Position numbers and translations under genes: made by a program
Notes under the pieces: generated by a model
Told to the model about the DNA's origin: nothing
The model's database searches: none
The model's input: the letters and a program-made list of their open reading frames with translations, nothing else
DNA from: Pseudomonas sp. R5(2019)
Lineage (GTDB): Bacteria; Pseudomonadota; Gammaproteobacteria; Pseudomonadales; Pseudomonadaceae
Assembly: GCF_009905435.1 (NCBI RefSeq)
Contig: NZ_JAAAMT010000007.1
Coordinates: forward strand, 1-64,000
Length of the DNA stretch: 64,000 nt
Direction of reading: 5' to 3'
Shown: positions 1 through 7,716 of the stretch, in pieces
Position numbering within the stretch: position 1 is the stretch's first letter
How the letters are laid out: every line of letters begins with the position of its first letter

Positions 1-1
1 G

Positions 2-46
2 CTCAACCAATGTTGGCCAGAAGCCGAAGACGGCTTCCTCGAATAG
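2..46 (+). CDS. possible C-terminal tail of an upstream gene (partial)
   Basis: From the left edge one plus-strand frame reads LNQCWPEAEDGFLE and then meets a TAG stop at 44-46. The acidic composition looks like a genuine protein end, but only 14 residues are visible and no family can be named. On the opposite strand a 19-codon open stretch beginning at ATG 57 also runs off the edge without a good ribosome binding site, so the assignment is tentative. Confidence 0.3.
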   Translation, partial: LNQCWPEAEDGFLE

Positions 47-116
47 GCCTGATACATAGATGCAAGCCGGGCAGCAGTGTTTGAAAGTGGGTTGACTGAG
101 GAGGCGAGTCCATACA

Positions 117-199
117 TAGGAGCAGGGCTAGCCCGCGATGGGCTGCGAAGCAGACCCTGGGGCCGCTGCGCACCCCATCGCGGGCAAGCCCTGCTCCTA
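117..199. repeat. REP-like inverted repeat, TAGGAGC family (copy 1)
   Basis: The left arm begins TAGGAGCAGGGCTAGCCCG and the right arm is its near-perfect reverse complement ending in GCCCTGCTCCTA. The loop contains GGCTGCGAAGCAGACC. The same arms and loop recur at 34301-34400. The right arm supplies the TAG stop codon of the neighbouring minus-strand regulator (197-199). This looks like a dispersed pseudomonad extragenic palindrome. Confidence 0.85.
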
Positions 200-1195
200 C
201 GCAGCCTGCACAAACTGCTGCCGATACCGGTTCGGCGACAGCTCGGTGTGCTGGCGGAACAGCCTGGCGAAGAAGCTGGCGTCGTCGTAGCCGACTTCAT
301 AGCTGATCGTCTTGATGCTCTTGCGAGTGCCCGACAACAAGCCTTTCGCCGTCTCGATACGCAAGCGCTGCAGGTAATGCAGAGGCTTGTCGCCGGTGGC
401 GGTCTGGAAGCGACGCATGAAATTGCGGATGCTCATGCCGTGATCGCGCGCCACGTCTTCGAAGCGGAACTTGTCGGCGAAGTGCTCCTCCAGCCATTGC
501 TGGATCTGCAGGATGATCAGGTCTTGATGCAGTTTCTGGCCACCAAACCCCATCCTTCCCGGCGTGTAGCTGCGCTGAACCTCGTAGAGGATGTCGCGGG
601 CCACCGCCTGGGCGACGTTGGGGCCGCAGAAGCGTTCGATCAGGTAGACGTACAGGTCGCACGCCGAGGTGGTACCGCCCGCGCAATACAGGTTGTCGGC
701 GTCTGTGAGGTGTTTGTCCTGGTTGAGCTGGACGTTCGGAAAGCGCTCTTCAAAGGTCTTGAAAAAGCGCCAGTAGGTGGTCGCTTCCTTGCCATCGAGC
801 AGGCCAGCCTCGGCCAGCCAGAACACTCCGGTGGCTTCGCCGCAGAGCACCGCGCCGCGGGCATGTTGCTGGCGCAGCCAAGGCAGGACTTCGGGGTAGC
901 GGCGGCACAGGGTATCGAAGTCTTCCCAGAAGGCCGGCAGGATGATCACGTCGGCATCGCCGAGCTCACCGTCGACCGGCAACACCACATCGCTGAAGCT
1001 GCGCACCGGTTCGCCGTCAGGGCTGACCAGGCGTGTTTCGAACATCGGTTTCAGGCCCTGGCCCGATTGCTTGCCGTACCGCAGGCTGGCCATGTGAAAG
1101 AAATCCTTGGCCTGCATGAGTGTGGAGGCGAACACTTTATCAATGGCCAGGATGCTGACGCGTCGCAGGGACGCCGTATTTGGATTCAACGTCAT
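197..1195 (-). CDS. GlxA-family AraC-type transcriptional regulator (DJ-1/PfpI plus HTH)
   Basis: A 332-residue DNA-binding regulator. Residues about 14-200 form a DJ-1/PfpI (class I amidotransferase-like) sensor domain, with the nucleophile-elbow-like segment GAVLCGEATG. The last 100 residues form an AraC/XylS double helix-turn-helix, including SIRNFMRRFQTATGDKPLHYLQ and a second helix pair in ISYEVGYDDASFFARLFRQ. I start at the ATG giving MTLNPNTASLRRVSI, because the longer open frame upstream reads as non-protein-like sequence; AAGAATAAAGAA precedes this ATG. It lies 113 bp downstream of, and on the same strand as, the aldo-keto reductase. Relatives control arginine, betaine or carnitine catabolism, but nothing here fixes the ligand. 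The stop codon lies inside an inverted repeat. Confidence 0.88.
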   Translation of the reverse strand: MTLNPNTASLRRVSILAIDKVFASTLMQAKDFFHMASLRYGKQSGQGLKPMFETRLVSPDGEPVRSFSDVVLPVDGELGDADVIILPAFWEDFDTLCRRYPEVLPWLRQQHARGAVLCGEATGVFWLAEAGLLDGKEATTYWRFFKTFEERFPNVQLNQDKHLTDADNLYCAGGTTSACDLYVYLIERFCGPNVAQAVARDILYEVQRSYTPGRMGFGGQKLHQDLIILQIQQWLEEHFADKFRFEDVARDHGMSIRNFMRRFQTATGDKPLHYLQRLRIETAKGLLSGTRKSIKTISYEVGYDDASFFARLFRQHTELSPNRYRQQFVQAA

Positions 1196-1308
1196 TTCTT
1201 TATTCTTATAGGGGATAGTGGTCAATGCACGGCTGGATCGTCTTATTTTTTGGCGCAAGTGTCCAGTGCCGATGCATCGAGGGGCCGTGGCCCCCGATAA
1301 ACCCAGGC

Positions 1309-2349
1309 TTATGGCGCAGGGTTTGGCTGCTGCTGATGAATCGCCTCGATGGCGCTCAGCACTTCCTCTGACAGTGTGAGTTCGGCGCTGGCCAGGTTGC
1401 TCTCCAGCTGTTCGAGCGAGGTGGCGCCGATGATGTTGCTGGTCACGAACGGCTGGGCGGTGACAAACGCCAGCGCCATCTGTGCCGGGTCCAGGCCGTG
1501 CTCGCGGGCCAGCGCAACGTAACGGCTGCAGGCGGCTACCGATTGTGGGTTGGAGTAGCGCTGGAAGCGGCTGAACAGCGTCAGGCGACCCTGGGCCGGG
1601 CGGGCGCCGTTCTCGTACTTGCCCGAGAGCATGCCGAAGGCTAGTGGCGAGTACGCCAGCAAGCCGCATTGCTCGCGAATGGCGATTTCTGCCAGGCCCA
1701 CCTCAAAGCTGCGGTTGAGCAGGTTGTAGGGGTTCTGGATCGACACCGCGCGCGACCAGCCACGGCTTTCGGCCAGCTGCAGGAATTTCAGGGTGCCCCA
1801 CGGGGTTTCGTTGGACAGGCCGATATGGCGGATCTTGCCGGCCTTGACCTGCTCGTCGAGCACTTGCAGGGTTTCTTCCAGCGGCGTGAAGTCGGCGTCG
1901 GCCTGGTGCTGATAGCCCAGCTTGCCGAAGAAGTTGGTGCTGCGTTCCGGCCAGTGCAACTGGTACAGGTCGATCCAGTCGGTCTGCAGACGCTTGAGGC
2001 TGGCGTCCAGGGCTGCGACGATGTTGTGGCGGTCATGCTTGAGCTGGCCGTCGCGGATATGACTGATGCCGTTGCCGGGGCCGGCGACCTTGCTGGCCAG
2101 GATCCAGTCGGCGCGATCGCCGCGCTCCTTGAACCAGTTGCCGATGATGCGTTCAGTGCTGGCGTAGGTCTCCGGACGTGGCGGCACCGGGTACATCTCG
2201 GCGGTGTCGATGAAATTGATGCCGGCATCCTTGGCGCGCTCGATCTGGGCAAATGCCTCGGCCTGATCGTTCTGCTCGCCCCAGGTCATGGTGCCCAGGC
2301 ACAAGGCGCTGACGGAAAGATCGGTGCGACCCAGCGTGCGGTAGTCCAT
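1309..2349 (-). CDS. tas: Tas-type NADP(H)-dependent aldo-keto reductase
   Basis: A 346-residue cytosolic aldo-keto reductase very close to E. coli Tas in my recollection of that sequence (FIDTAEMYPVPPRPET, QNPYNLLNRSFEVGLAE, GLDPAQMALAFV). The catalytic tetrad is visible: Asp and Tyr in DTAEMY, Lys in ILASKVAG and His in LYQLHWPER. The family reduces carbonyl compounds with NADPH using a TIM barrel; the physiological substrate is not known. I prefer the second of two in-frame ATGs (start 2349, MDYRTLG): AGGGAG sits 6 bp before it but would abut the first ATG directly. Confidence 0.9.
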   Translation of the reverse strand: MDYRTLGRTDLSVSALCLGTMTWGEQNDQAEAFAQIERAKDAGINFIDTAEMYPVPPRPETYASTERIIGNWFKERGDRADWILASKVAGPGNGISHIRDGQLKHDRHNIVAALDASLKRLQTDWIDLYQLHWPERSTNFFGKLGYQHQADADFTPLEETLQVLDEQVKAGKIRHIGLSNETPWGTLKFLQLAESRGWSRAVSIQNPYNLLNRSFEVGLAEIAIREQCGLLAYSPLAFGMLSGKYENGARPAQGRLTLFSRFQRYSNPQSVAACSRYVALAREHGLDPAQMALAFVTAQPFVTSNIIGATSLEQLESNLASAELTLSEEVLSAIEAIHQQQPNPAP

Positions 2350-2524
2350 TTGCATCTCCCTAAAGGCAAAAGCTCATAAAAGCAGGTTGATATTTTTTCC
2401 GCAATCTGGATAATCGTGCAGCTCTCTGTGGTGGGAGTGATGCCCCGCCTCAAGAAGAATCTTGCCGTGTATTGGACGCGCTGACCCGAGCCCCCGATAG
2501 CGTCTGTATCCGGCTGCCTTTGAC

Positions 2525-2553
2525 TTGTCAAAGTAAGCACTATTCAGTAAGAT
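2525..2553 (+). promoter_or_regulatory. candidate sigma70 promoter for rplM-rpsI
   Basis: TTGTCA at 2525-2530, a 17-bp spacer and TAAGAT at 2548-2553 lie 44-72 bp before the rplM start. The spacing and hexamers are close to consensus, as expected for a ribosomal protein operon. The rest of the 2350-2596 gap shows no gene that I can support. Confidence 0.55.
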
Positions 2554-2596
2554 CCGCCGTCTTAATTTTGCTGGGCGGCCCCTGAGGCTATAGAGA

Positions 2597-3025
2597 ATGA
2601 AAACTTTTACTGCTAAACCGGAAACAGTAAAGCGCGACTGGTTCGTCGTTGACGCTGCTGGTCAGACCCTGGGTCGTCTGGCCACCGAAATCGCCAGCCG
2701 TCTGCGTGGCAAGCACAAGCCTGAGTACACCCCTCACGTTGACACCGGCGACTACATCGTCGTGATCAATGCCGAGCAGGTACGTGTTACTGGTGCCAAG
2801 ACCACTGACAAAATGTACTACTCCCACTCCGGTTTCCCAGGTGGCATCAAGGAAATCAACTTCGAGAAGTTGATCGCCAAAGCCCCTGAGCGCGTGATCG
2901 AGACCGCGGTCAAAGGCATGCTGCCTAAGAACCCGCTGGGTCGTGACATGTACCGTAAGCTGAAAGTCTATGCGGGCGCTGCTCACCCTCACGCTGCTCA
3001 GCAGCCCCAAGAACTGAAGATTTAA
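2597..3025 (+). CDS. rplM: 50S ribosomal protein L13
   Basis: A 142-residue protein, the normal length for bacterial L13, starting [15 protein letters not shown] and carrying the family segments [21 protein letters not shown] and [12 protein letters not shown]13 is an early-assembly protein of the large subunit that binds 23S rRNA. It is followed after 14 bp by rpsI; this pair is an operon in most bacteria. Codon use is strongly biased (frequent CGT, GGT and GCT), as expected of a highly expressed gene and unlike the neighbouring reductase. Confidence 0.98.
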   Translation: MKTFTAKPETVKRDWFVVDAAGQTLGRLATEIASRLRGKHKPEYTPHVDTGDYIVVINAEQVRVTGAKTTDKMYYSHSGFPGGIKEINFEKLIAKAPERVIETAVKGMLPKNPLGRDMYRKLKVYAGAAHPHAAQQPQELKI

Positions 3026-3039
3026 CGGAATAGTTCATT

Positions 3040-3432
3040 ATGTCGGCGACTCAAAATTACGGCACTGGCCGTCGCAAGACTGCAACCGCACGCGTTTTCC
3101 TGCGTCCGGGCACTGGTAACATCTCCATCAACAACCGTTCTCTGGACGTGTTCTTCGGTCGCGAAACTGCCCGCATGGTAGTTCGTCAGCCGCTGGAACT
3201 GACTGAAACCGCTGAGAAGTTCGACATCTACGTCACCGTTATCGGTGGTGGTGTCAGCGGTCAAGCCGGTGCGATCCGTCACGGTATCACCCGCGCACTG
3301 ATGGACTACGACGAAACCCTGCGTAGCGCACTGCGCAAAGCTGGCTTCGTGACTCGCGACGCCCGTGAAGTAGAGCGTAAGAAAGTGGGTCTGCGTAAAG
3401 CGCGTAAGCGTCCGCAGTACTCCAAGCGTTAA
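3040..3432 (+). CDS. rpsI: 30S ribosomal protein S9
   Basis: A 130-residue protein with the S9 signature ([15 protein letters not shown] near the start, [19 protein letters not shown] in the middle) and the basic C-terminal tail [11 protein letters not shown] that reaches the P-site of the small subunit. It is the second gene of the rplM-rpsI operon and is followed by a strong intrinsic terminator at 3453. Confidence 0.98.
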   Translation: MSATQNYGTGRRKTATARVFLRPGTGNISINNRSLDVFFGRETARMVVRQPLELTETAEKFDIYVTVIGGGVSGQAGAIRHGITRALMDYDETLRSALRKAGFVTRDAREVERKKVGLRKARKRPQYSKR

Positions 3433-3452
3433 TTCGCTGCTACATTCAAAAG

Positions 3453-3484
3453 AGCCCGATTCTGAAAAGAGTCGGGCTTTTTTT
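3453..3484 (+). terminator. intrinsic terminator of rplM-rpsI
   Basis: AGCCCGATTC pairs with GAGTCGGGCT (10 bp, one G-U pair) around the loop TGAAAA and is followed by a run of seven T. It lies 20 bp after the rpsI stop. Confidence 0.9.
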
Positions 3485-3595
3485 ATGGGCGATGGAAATT
3501 ATCTTCAATTTTACTGTGGCAACTTGCCGCAGGCTCGCAAGCCAAGTGCTATAAGGGGTGCAGCCGTTCGTCTCAGGTAATTACCTTGTCAAAAC

Positions 3596-3624
3596 AAGGG
3601 CTTTTATTTACCATTCGGCAGATT
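3596..3624 (+). promoter_or_regulatory. candidate sigma70 promoter for petABC
   Basis: TTGTCA at 3596-3601, a 17-bp spacer and TACCAT at 3619-3624, about 72 bp before the petA start. A short palindrome, CCTGTTTTAACAGG (3656-3669), follows in the leader. Assigned by sequence match only. Confidence 0.45.
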
Positions 3625-3695
3625 TTATGCAGTTCCGGCAATTACCAAGTAGATGCCTGTTTTAACAGGCCACAAAGCTGATGGGAGAGGACTGA

Positions 3696-4289
3696 ATGAG
3701 CAATGACGGCGTGAATGCAGGCCGACGTCGCTTCCTCGTGGCAGCCACGTCCGTGGTGGGTGCTGCAGGAGCGGTGGGGGCTGCGGTCCCGTTCGTGGGG
3801 TCATGGTTCCCGAGTGCCAAGGCAAAGGCTGCTGGTGCACCGGTGAAGGTCAACATCAGCAAGATCGAGCCGGGACAGCAAATGATTGCTGAATGGCGCG
3901 GTCAGCCGGTGTTCATTGTTCGTCGAACCGAAGAGATCCTCACCAACCTGGGCAAGATCGAAGGTCAACTGTCCGATCCCGAGTCAAAGAGTTCAGTCCA
4001 GCCTGAGTATGTCGACCCCAAGGTCCGCTCCATCAAGCCACAAGTCCTGGTACTGGTCGGTCTGTGCACCCACTTGGGCTGCTCGCCGACCTTCCGTCCG
4101 GAAGTGGCGCCCGCGGACCTGGGCAAGGATTGGGTCGGTGGCTATTTCTGCCCGTGCCACGGCTCCCACTATGACCTTGCAGGTCGCGTCTACAAGTCGC
4201 AGCCGGCGCCCCTGAACCTGCCGGTTCCTCCGCACACTTACGAGTCGGATGACCTTGTCGTCATCGGCGTCGATCAGGAGAAAGCGTGA
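3696..4289 (+). CDS. petA: ubiquinol-cytochrome c reductase, Rieske iron-sulfur subunit
   Basis: A 197-residue subunit of the cytochrome bc1 complex, which moves electrons from ubiquinol to cytochrome c and pumps protons. The N terminus has a Tat-like signal anchor (GRRRFLVAATSVVGAAG), as usual for Rieske proteins exported folded. The two cluster-binding boxes are CTHLGC (from about residue 124) and CPCHGSH (from about 152), giving two Cys and two His ligands plus the disulfide pair. The start is preceded by GGGAGAGGACTGA. The stop codon overlaps the petB ATG by one base, implying translational coupling in petABC. Confidence 0.97.
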   Translation: MSNDGVNAGRRRFLVAATSVVGAAGAVGAAVPFVGSWFPSAKAKAAGAPVKVNISKIEPGQQMIAEWRGQPVFIVRRTEEILTNLGKIEGQLSDPESKSSVQPEYVDPKVRSIKPQVLVLVGLCTHLGCSPTFRPEVAPADLGKDWVGGYFCPCHGSHYDLAGRVYKSQPAPLNLPVPPHTYESDDLVVIGVDQEKA

Positions 4290-5500
4290 TGAGCAAGTTC
4301 ATGGATTGGGTCGACGCCCGCTTCCCGGCGACCAAAATGTGGGAAGACCACCTCAGCAAGTATTACGCCCCCAAGAACTTCAACTTCTTCTACTTTTTCG
4401 GCTCCCTGGCCCTGTTGGTGCTGGTCAACCAGATCGTAACGGGCATCTGGCTGACCATGAGCTTCACCCCCTCGGCGGAAGAGGCGTTCGCCTCCGTCGA
4501 GTACATCATGCGTGACGTCGAATACGGCTGGATCCTGCGCTACCTGCACTCCACCGGCGCTTCGGCGTTCTTTGTCGTGGTGTACCTGCACATGTTCCGC
4601 GGCCTGCTGTACGGCTCCTACCAGAAGCCGCGCGAGCTGGTGTGGATCTTCGGCATGTTGATCTACCTGTCATTGATGGCCGAAGCCTTCATGGGTTATC
4701 TGCTGCCGTGGGGCCAGATGTCCTACTGGGGCGCCCAGGTGATCATCTCGCTGTTCGGGGCCATTCCGGTGATCGGTGGCGATCTTACCCAGTGGATCCG
4801 CGGTGACTACCTGATTTCCGGCATTACCCTGAACCGCTTCTTCGCCTTGCACGTGATCGCGCTGCCGATCGTGATCCTCGGTCTGGTCGTGCTGCACATC
4901 CTGGCGCTGCACGAAGTGGGTTCGAACAACCCCGATGGCGTCGACATCAAGAAGCACAAGGACGAAAACGGCGTCCCGCTCGACGGCATTGCCTTCCACC
5001 CGTACTACACCGTGAAAGATATCGTCGGTGTCGTGGTGTTCCTCTTCGTGTTCTGCGCAGTCGTGTTCTTCTTCCCGGAAATGGGCGGCTACTTCCTCGA
5101 AAAACCGAACTTCGAGCAGGCCAACGCCTTCAAGACCCCTGAGCACATTGCGCCGGTCTGGTACTTCACGCCGTTCTACGCCATCCTTCGGGCGATTCCG
5201 GACAAGCTCCTTGGCGTGATCGCCATGGGCGCCGCGATTGCCGTGTTGTTCGTGCTGCCATGGCTGGACCGAAGCCCGGTCAAGTCCATGCGCTACAAGG
5301 GCTGGCTGAGCCGAATCTGGCTGGTGGTGTTCTGCATTTCCTTCGTCATCCTGGGCATTCTCGGTGTACTGGCACCGACTCCGGGTCGTACGTTGCTGTC
5401 GCAGGTCTGTACCTTCCTGTACTTCGCCTACTTCATTCTGATGCCGTTCTATACCCGGCTCGAGAAGACCAAACCGGTTCCGGAAAGGGTGACTGGCTGA
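4289..5500 (+). CDS. petB: ubiquinol-cytochrome c reductase, cytochrome b subunit
   Basis: A 403-residue membrane protein with about eight transmembrane helices and the paired heme-ligand histidines of cytochrome b (RYLHSTGASAFFVVVYLHMFRG; later HVIALPIVILGLVVLHILALHEVGSNNPDG). I use the ATG at 4289 (MSKFMDW) rather than the GTG just before it, because it overlaps the petA stop in the common TGATG pattern. The quinol-oxidation (Qo) motif reads PVWY near residue 289 instead of PEWY, a known natural variant. The gene overlaps petC by one base. Confidence 0.97.
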   Translation: MSKFMDWVDARFPATKMWEDHLSKYYAPKNFNFFYFFGSLALLVLVNQIVTGIWLTMSFTPSAEEAFASVEYIMRDVEYGWILRYLHSTGASAFFVVVYLHMFRGLLYGSYQKPRELVWIFGMLIYLSLMAEAFMGYLLPWGQMSYWGAQVIISLFGAIPVIGGDLTQWIRGDYLISGITLNRFFALHVIALPIVILGLVVLHILALHEVGSNNPDGVDIKKHKDENGVPLDGIAFHPYYTVKDIVGVVVFLFVFCAVVFFFPEMGGYFLEKPNFEQANAFKTPEHIAPVWYFTPFYAILRAIPDKLLGVIAMGAAIAVLFVLPWLDRSPVKSMRYKGWLSRIWLVVFCISFVILGILGVLAPTPGRTLLSQVCTFLYFAYFILMPFYTRLEKTKPVPERVTG

Positions 5501-6282
5501 TGAAAAGACTATTAGCAGTTCTGATGCTTGCAGTGATGCCTGCCCTGACTTTCGCCGCCGGCGAACACGGTGTTGAACTGGACAAGGTCGATATCGACCT
5601 GGCCGACAAGGCCGCCATGCAGGATGGCGCACGTACCTTCGCCAACTATTGCATGGGCTGTCACAGCGCCAAGTTCCAGCGCTATGAGCGCGTGGCCGAT
5701 GACCTGGATATCCCCCATGAGCTGATGCTGGAAAAGCTCGTATTCACGGGGGCCAAGATCGGTGAGCATATGAATATCGGCATGCAACCGGGCGATGCCA
5801 AGGCCTGGTTCGGCGCTGCGCCGCCCGACTTGACCCTGGTGGCGCGGGTGCGGGGCACTGACTGGCTGTACAGCTACCTGCGTTCTTTCTATGAAGACCC
5901 GTCGCGCCCGTGGGGTGTGAACAACAAGGTGTTCCCGAACGTCGGCATGCCTAACGTGCTGGTGGACCTGCAGGGTCGCCAGGTGGTGGGTTGCAAGCAA
6001 GTGCAGATCGTCGCTGATGGCAAGAAGCAATATGACCCCCTGACCGGTACCCCATTGACCCACGAGGCGTGCGATCAGCTGACCATCGTGCCGAAATCCG
6101 GTACCCTGACCGAGGATCAGTTCGACGAGAAGGTCAAGAACCTGGTGACCTTCCTGGCCTATTCGGCCAACCCGGTCAAGCTGCAGAGCCAACGCATCGG
6201 CACCTACGTGCTGCTGTACCTGGCTTTCTTCTTCGTATTCGCTTATCTGTTGAAACGCGAGTACTGGAAAGACGTACACTGA
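5500..6282 (+). CDS. petC: ubiquinol-cytochrome c reductase, cytochrome c1 subunit
   Basis: A 260-residue heme protein with a signal peptide (MKRLLAVLMLAVMPALTFAA), one CxxCH heme site (CMGCH, residues 51-55), the axial-ligand region PNVGMPNVL and a C-terminal membrane anchor (TYVLLYLAFFFVFAYLLKREYWKDVH). It passes electrons from the Rieske protein to soluble cytochrome c at the periplasmic face. The ATG overlaps the petB stop by one base. It is the last gene of petABC. Confidence 0.97.
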   Translation: MKRLLAVLMLAVMPALTFAAGEHGVELDKVDIDLADKAAMQDGARTFANYCMGCHSAKFQRYERVADDLDIPHELMLEKLVFTGAKIGEHMNIGMQPGDAKAWFGAAPPDLTLVARVRGTDWLYSYLRSFYEDPSRPWGVNNKVFPNVGMPNVLVDLQGRQVVGCKQVQIVADGKKQYDPLTGTPLTHEACDQLTIVPKSGTLTEDQFDEKVKNLVTFLAYSANPVKLQSQRIGTYVLLYLAFFFVFAYLLKREYWKDVH

Positions 6283-6358
6283 TCAGGTTGTAAGATGTGC
6301 TGTTGATTGCACGCGCCCTGGGGCGTCTCTGAACAGTAGCGAGCCTGGAACAGGCAAG

Positions 6359-6390
6359 TGGGCCGTACCGGAGTGATCCGGCTCGGCCCA
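6359..6390 (+). terminator. hairpin after petABC, possible terminator
   Basis: TGGGCC pairs with GGCCCA, and an inner CCGG/CCGG stem is separated by a three-base internal loop on each side. The hairpin is followed only by ATTTGG, so the T tract is weak. A second small hairpin, GCGCCC-GCA-GGGCGC, lies at 6427-6441 before GTTTGTATTT. One of them probably separates petABC from sspAB. Confidence 0.45.
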
Positions 6391-6487
6391 TTTGGCAATC
6401 TGGACCGGCAATTCGTTACATGAGGAGCGCCCGCAGGGCGCGTTTGTATTTGGGTTTTCATAATTTCTATACGCGAGGAGGACCGCC

Positions 6488-7102
6488 ATGGGCGTGACCA
6501 AGTTGGCCTGTTACTCCGACCCCGCCGACCACTATTCTCATCGGGTGCGCATCGTTCTCGCCGAGAAGGGTGTCAGCGCTGAAATCATCGATGTGGCCGC
6601 GGGTGCTCAGCCGCGCAAACTGATCGAAGCCAATCCTTATGGCAGCGTACCGACCCTGGTCGATCGCGACCTGGCGTTGTACGAGTCCACGGTCGTCATG
6701 GAATACCTGGACGAACGGTATCCACATCCGCCATTGTTGCCGGTGTACCCGGTGGCGCGCGCCAATAGCCGGTTGCTGATACACCGTATCCAGCGCGATT
6801 GGTGCGCACTGGTGGATCTGATTCTTGATCCCAGAACCAAGGAAGCGGCCCGTGTCCAGGCTCGCAAGGAGCTTCGGGAAAGCCTGACTGGCGTCTCGCC
6901 GGTGTTTGCCGAGAAGCCTTTTTTCCTCAGCGATGAGCAAAGCCTTGTGGATTGTTGTCTATTGCCAATCCTTTGGCGTTTGCCCAAGCTTGGCATTGAA
7001 CTGCCGCGGCCAGCCAAGCCGCTGCTTGATTACATGGACCGTCAGTTTGCGCGTGAGGCCTTCCAGGCGAGCCTCTCTGCAACTGAACGTGACATGCGTT
7101 AG
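6488..7102 (+). CDS. sspA: stringent starvation protein A
   Basis: A 204-residue protein with a thioredoxin-like glutathione-S-transferase fold: an N-terminal domain ([60 protein letters not shown]) and a helical C-terminal domain. SspA has no GST activity but binds RNA polymerase and supports starvation and acid-stress transcription. A clear GAGGAGG lies 7 bp before the ATG. sspB follows after 15 bp. The petABC-sspAB order is common in pseudomonads. Confidence 0.95.
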   Translation: MGVTKLACYSDPADHYSHRVRIVLAEKGVSAEIIDVAAGAQPRKLIEANPYGSVPTLVDRDLALYESTVVMEYLDERYPHPPLLPVYPVARANSRLLIHRIQRDWCALVDLILDPRTKEAARVQARKELRESLTGVSPVFAEKPFFLSDEQSLVDCCLLPILWRLPKLGIELPRPAKPLLDYMDRQFAREAFQASLSATERDMR

Positions 7103-7117
7103 GTTTTAGGAGCCAAG

Positions 7118-7552
7118 ATGAACTCCAGTCGTCCCTATCTGGTGCGCGCGCTCTACGAGTGGATCGTAGACAATGATTGCACCCCGCACATGCTGGTCAA
7201 TGCTGAATACCCCGAGGTGCAAGTGCCCCAGGGGTTCGCCAGCGACGGCCAGATCGTGCTGAACATTTCGCCCACCGCCGTGCGTCAATTGCACATGGAC
7301 AACGAAGCGGTCAGCTTCGAAGGTCGCTTCGGTGGCGTCACTCACTCGCTCTATGTGCCAAGCGCTGCGATCCTGGGCATCTACGCCCGGGAAAACGGCC
7401 AGGGCATGGTCTTCGAGCTGGAACCGCCGATCAGCGATGATGACGAGATCTACGAGGAAGACGATGGCCAGGGTGATGATGACACCGAACCGCCGTCCGG
7501 AAGCGAGCCTCCACGTCCAAGCGGCCGTCCAAGCCTCAAGGTCGTGAAGTAA
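7118..7552 (+). CDS. sspB: ClpXP protease specificity-enhancing factor SspB
   Basis: A 144-residue adaptor that delivers ssrA-tagged proteins to the ClpXP protease. The folded domain covers about residues 1-110 (RPYLVRALYEWIVDNDCTPHMLVNAEYPEVQVP, NISPTAVRQL). It is followed by a flexible acidic linker (DDDEIYEEDDGQGDDD) and ends RPSLKVVK, which matches the C-terminal ClpX-binding (XB) motif of E. coli SspB. AGGAG precedes the ATG. It is co-transcribed with sspA. Confidence 0.96.
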   Translation: MNSSRPYLVRALYEWIVDNDCTPHMLVNAEYPEVQVPQGFASDGQIVLNISPTAVRQLHMDNEAVSFEGRFGGVTHSLYVPSAAILGIYARENGQGMVFELEPPISDDDEIYEEDDGQGDDDTEPPSGSEPPRPSGRPSLKVVK

Positions 7553-7596
7553 GCGAGCCAGGTCCTGCGGCCTGCCCAGGTTGCTGACTAACCCTT

Positions 7597-7685
7597 TGTG
7601 GGAGCGGATTTAGCCGCTAATAAAGGCACCGCAGTCTACCTGATACCCCGCGGTGCCTGAATTCGCGGATAAATCCGCTCCCACA
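7597..7685. repeat. inverted repeat, TGTGGGAGCGGATTT family (copy 1)
   Basis: The left arm TGTGGGAGCGGATTTAGCCG and right arm CGGATAAATCCGCTCCCACA are near reverse complements, around a middle that pairs again through GGCACCGC/GCGGTGCC. It sits between the convergent genes sspB and the TyrR-like regulator and could act as a bidirectional end signal. Confidence 0.85.
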
Positions 7686-7716
7686 TTAGTCGATCCCAGC
7701 AGAGATTTGGGGTTTG

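Noticed and set aside
77..1300. 407-codon plus-strand open frame over the GlxA-type regulator
   Set aside because: It is the mirror of the minus-strand regulator, has low-complexity composition and no family match, and overlaps a clearly real gene.
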